Below are positions 5,549-5,769 of a DNA stretch of 5,769 nucleotides, piece by piece. A program made the position numbers and the translations under genes. Below the pieces are notes generated by a model. That model saw only the letters and a program-made list of their open reading frames with translations, was not told the origin of the DNA and searched no databases. The stretch is from Helicobacteraceae bacterium (GTDB taxonomy: Bacteria; Campylobacterota; Campylobacteria; Campylobacterales; SZUA-545): NCBI GenBank assembly GCA_031276985.1, contig JAISMA010000010.1:1-5769 (forward strand), in the 5' to 3' direction. Every line of letters begins with the position of its first letter. The stretch's first letter is position 1.

Positions 5549-5769
5549 TTTGAATTTTCGGAGCTTTTAAGAGGGAAGGCGTAACGGTTTAGCTTTGCTT
5601 CTGTTGGAACTTGGCTATGATCGGCAAGTATGCCTTCGCACTCTTTGGCGATGATGTCTTGATAATTGCGGATAACGTAGCTAACCTCTTTGTTATCTAA
5701 TCTTGAAGTCATATTCTGCTCTAGCGTTTCAAAGTTTGAGTAATTATAGAAGTTTCTAGCGTTGAACTT
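5545..5769 (-). CDS. Unrecognised protein, C-terminal 74 residues only (enters from right edge)
   Basis: Reading from the right edge on the reverse strand, the frame beginning at 5769 stays open for 74 codons and stops at a TGA (5547-5545) that overlaps the ATG of the next gene as ATGA. The visible part is soluble-looking, with Asn/Tyr/Phe-rich residues 3-13 and a likely helical, charged middle around residues 15-50, ending with a polar KSSENSK tail. No catalytic motif or family is recognisable from this piece. There is no start in the window that would make it a short separate gene with an SD, although an internal ATG exists at residue 20; a longer gene extending rightward is more likely. 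Composition is AT-rich like the membrane gene that follows, so the two probably form one unit. It is too short for a functional call. Confidence 0.65.
   Translation of the reverse strand, partial: KFNARNFYNYSNFETLEQNMTSRLDNKEVSYVIRNYQDIIAKECEGILADHSQVPTEAKLNRYAFPLKSSENSK

Overview
The window looks like bacterial chromosome, most probably from a Campylobacterota (epsilonproteobacterial) lineage. The main reason is the isoleucyl-tRNA synthetase: its N-terminus (MEYKDTLFLP) and its overall layout resemble what I recall of Campylobacter-type IleS. This placement rests on memory of family sequences, not on a search. Roughly the first 5.24 kb is near 50% GC or slightly above, gene-dense, and strikingly rich in CGATCG words, including four full GCGATCGC octamers.

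Layout. On the left, the minus strand carries a CinA-family protein (nicotinamide-nucleotide amidase type), cut by the left edge of the window. Only 29 bp separate its start from a plus-strand run of four tightly packed genes: a divergent PPK2-family polyphosphate kinase-like protein, an atypical Rossmann-fold SDR/NAD(P)-binding protein, isoleucyl-tRNA synthetase (ileS, complete, about 940 aa), and a 39-aa single-pass membrane protein whose start codon lies inside the end of ileS. Gaps are 1 nt, 13 nt and an 8-nt overlap, so the four are probably cotranscribed and partly translationally coupled. No leader, T-box or internal promoter room exists in front of ileS.

Right end. After a 12-nt convergent gap the character changes. 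From about 5240 onward the DNA is visibly AT-rich, has no CGATCG, and reads on the minus strand. It holds the C-terminal 74 codons of an unrecognised protein (entering from the right edge) followed, with an ATGA stop/start overlap, by a 98-aa very hydrophobic membrane protein I also do not recognise. This pair looks like an acquired accessory cassette. A soluble (or larger) protein followed immediately by a small membrane protein is the layout of several effector/immunity pairs, but nothing in the visible sequence proves that.

How the genes fit together: CinA (pyridine nucleotide salvage), PPK2 (polyphosphate/nucleotide phosphate transfer), an NAD(P)-binding SDR and IleS are housekeeping or nucleotide-linked functions. 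I see no single pathway that joins them. No RNA genes, CRISPR arrays, insertion sequences or convincing intrinsic terminators were found. The most interesting points are the altered active-site motifs of the PPK2-like protein, the unusual short N-terminus of the CinA protein, the tiny membrane protein after ileS and the AT-rich two-gene cassette at the right end.
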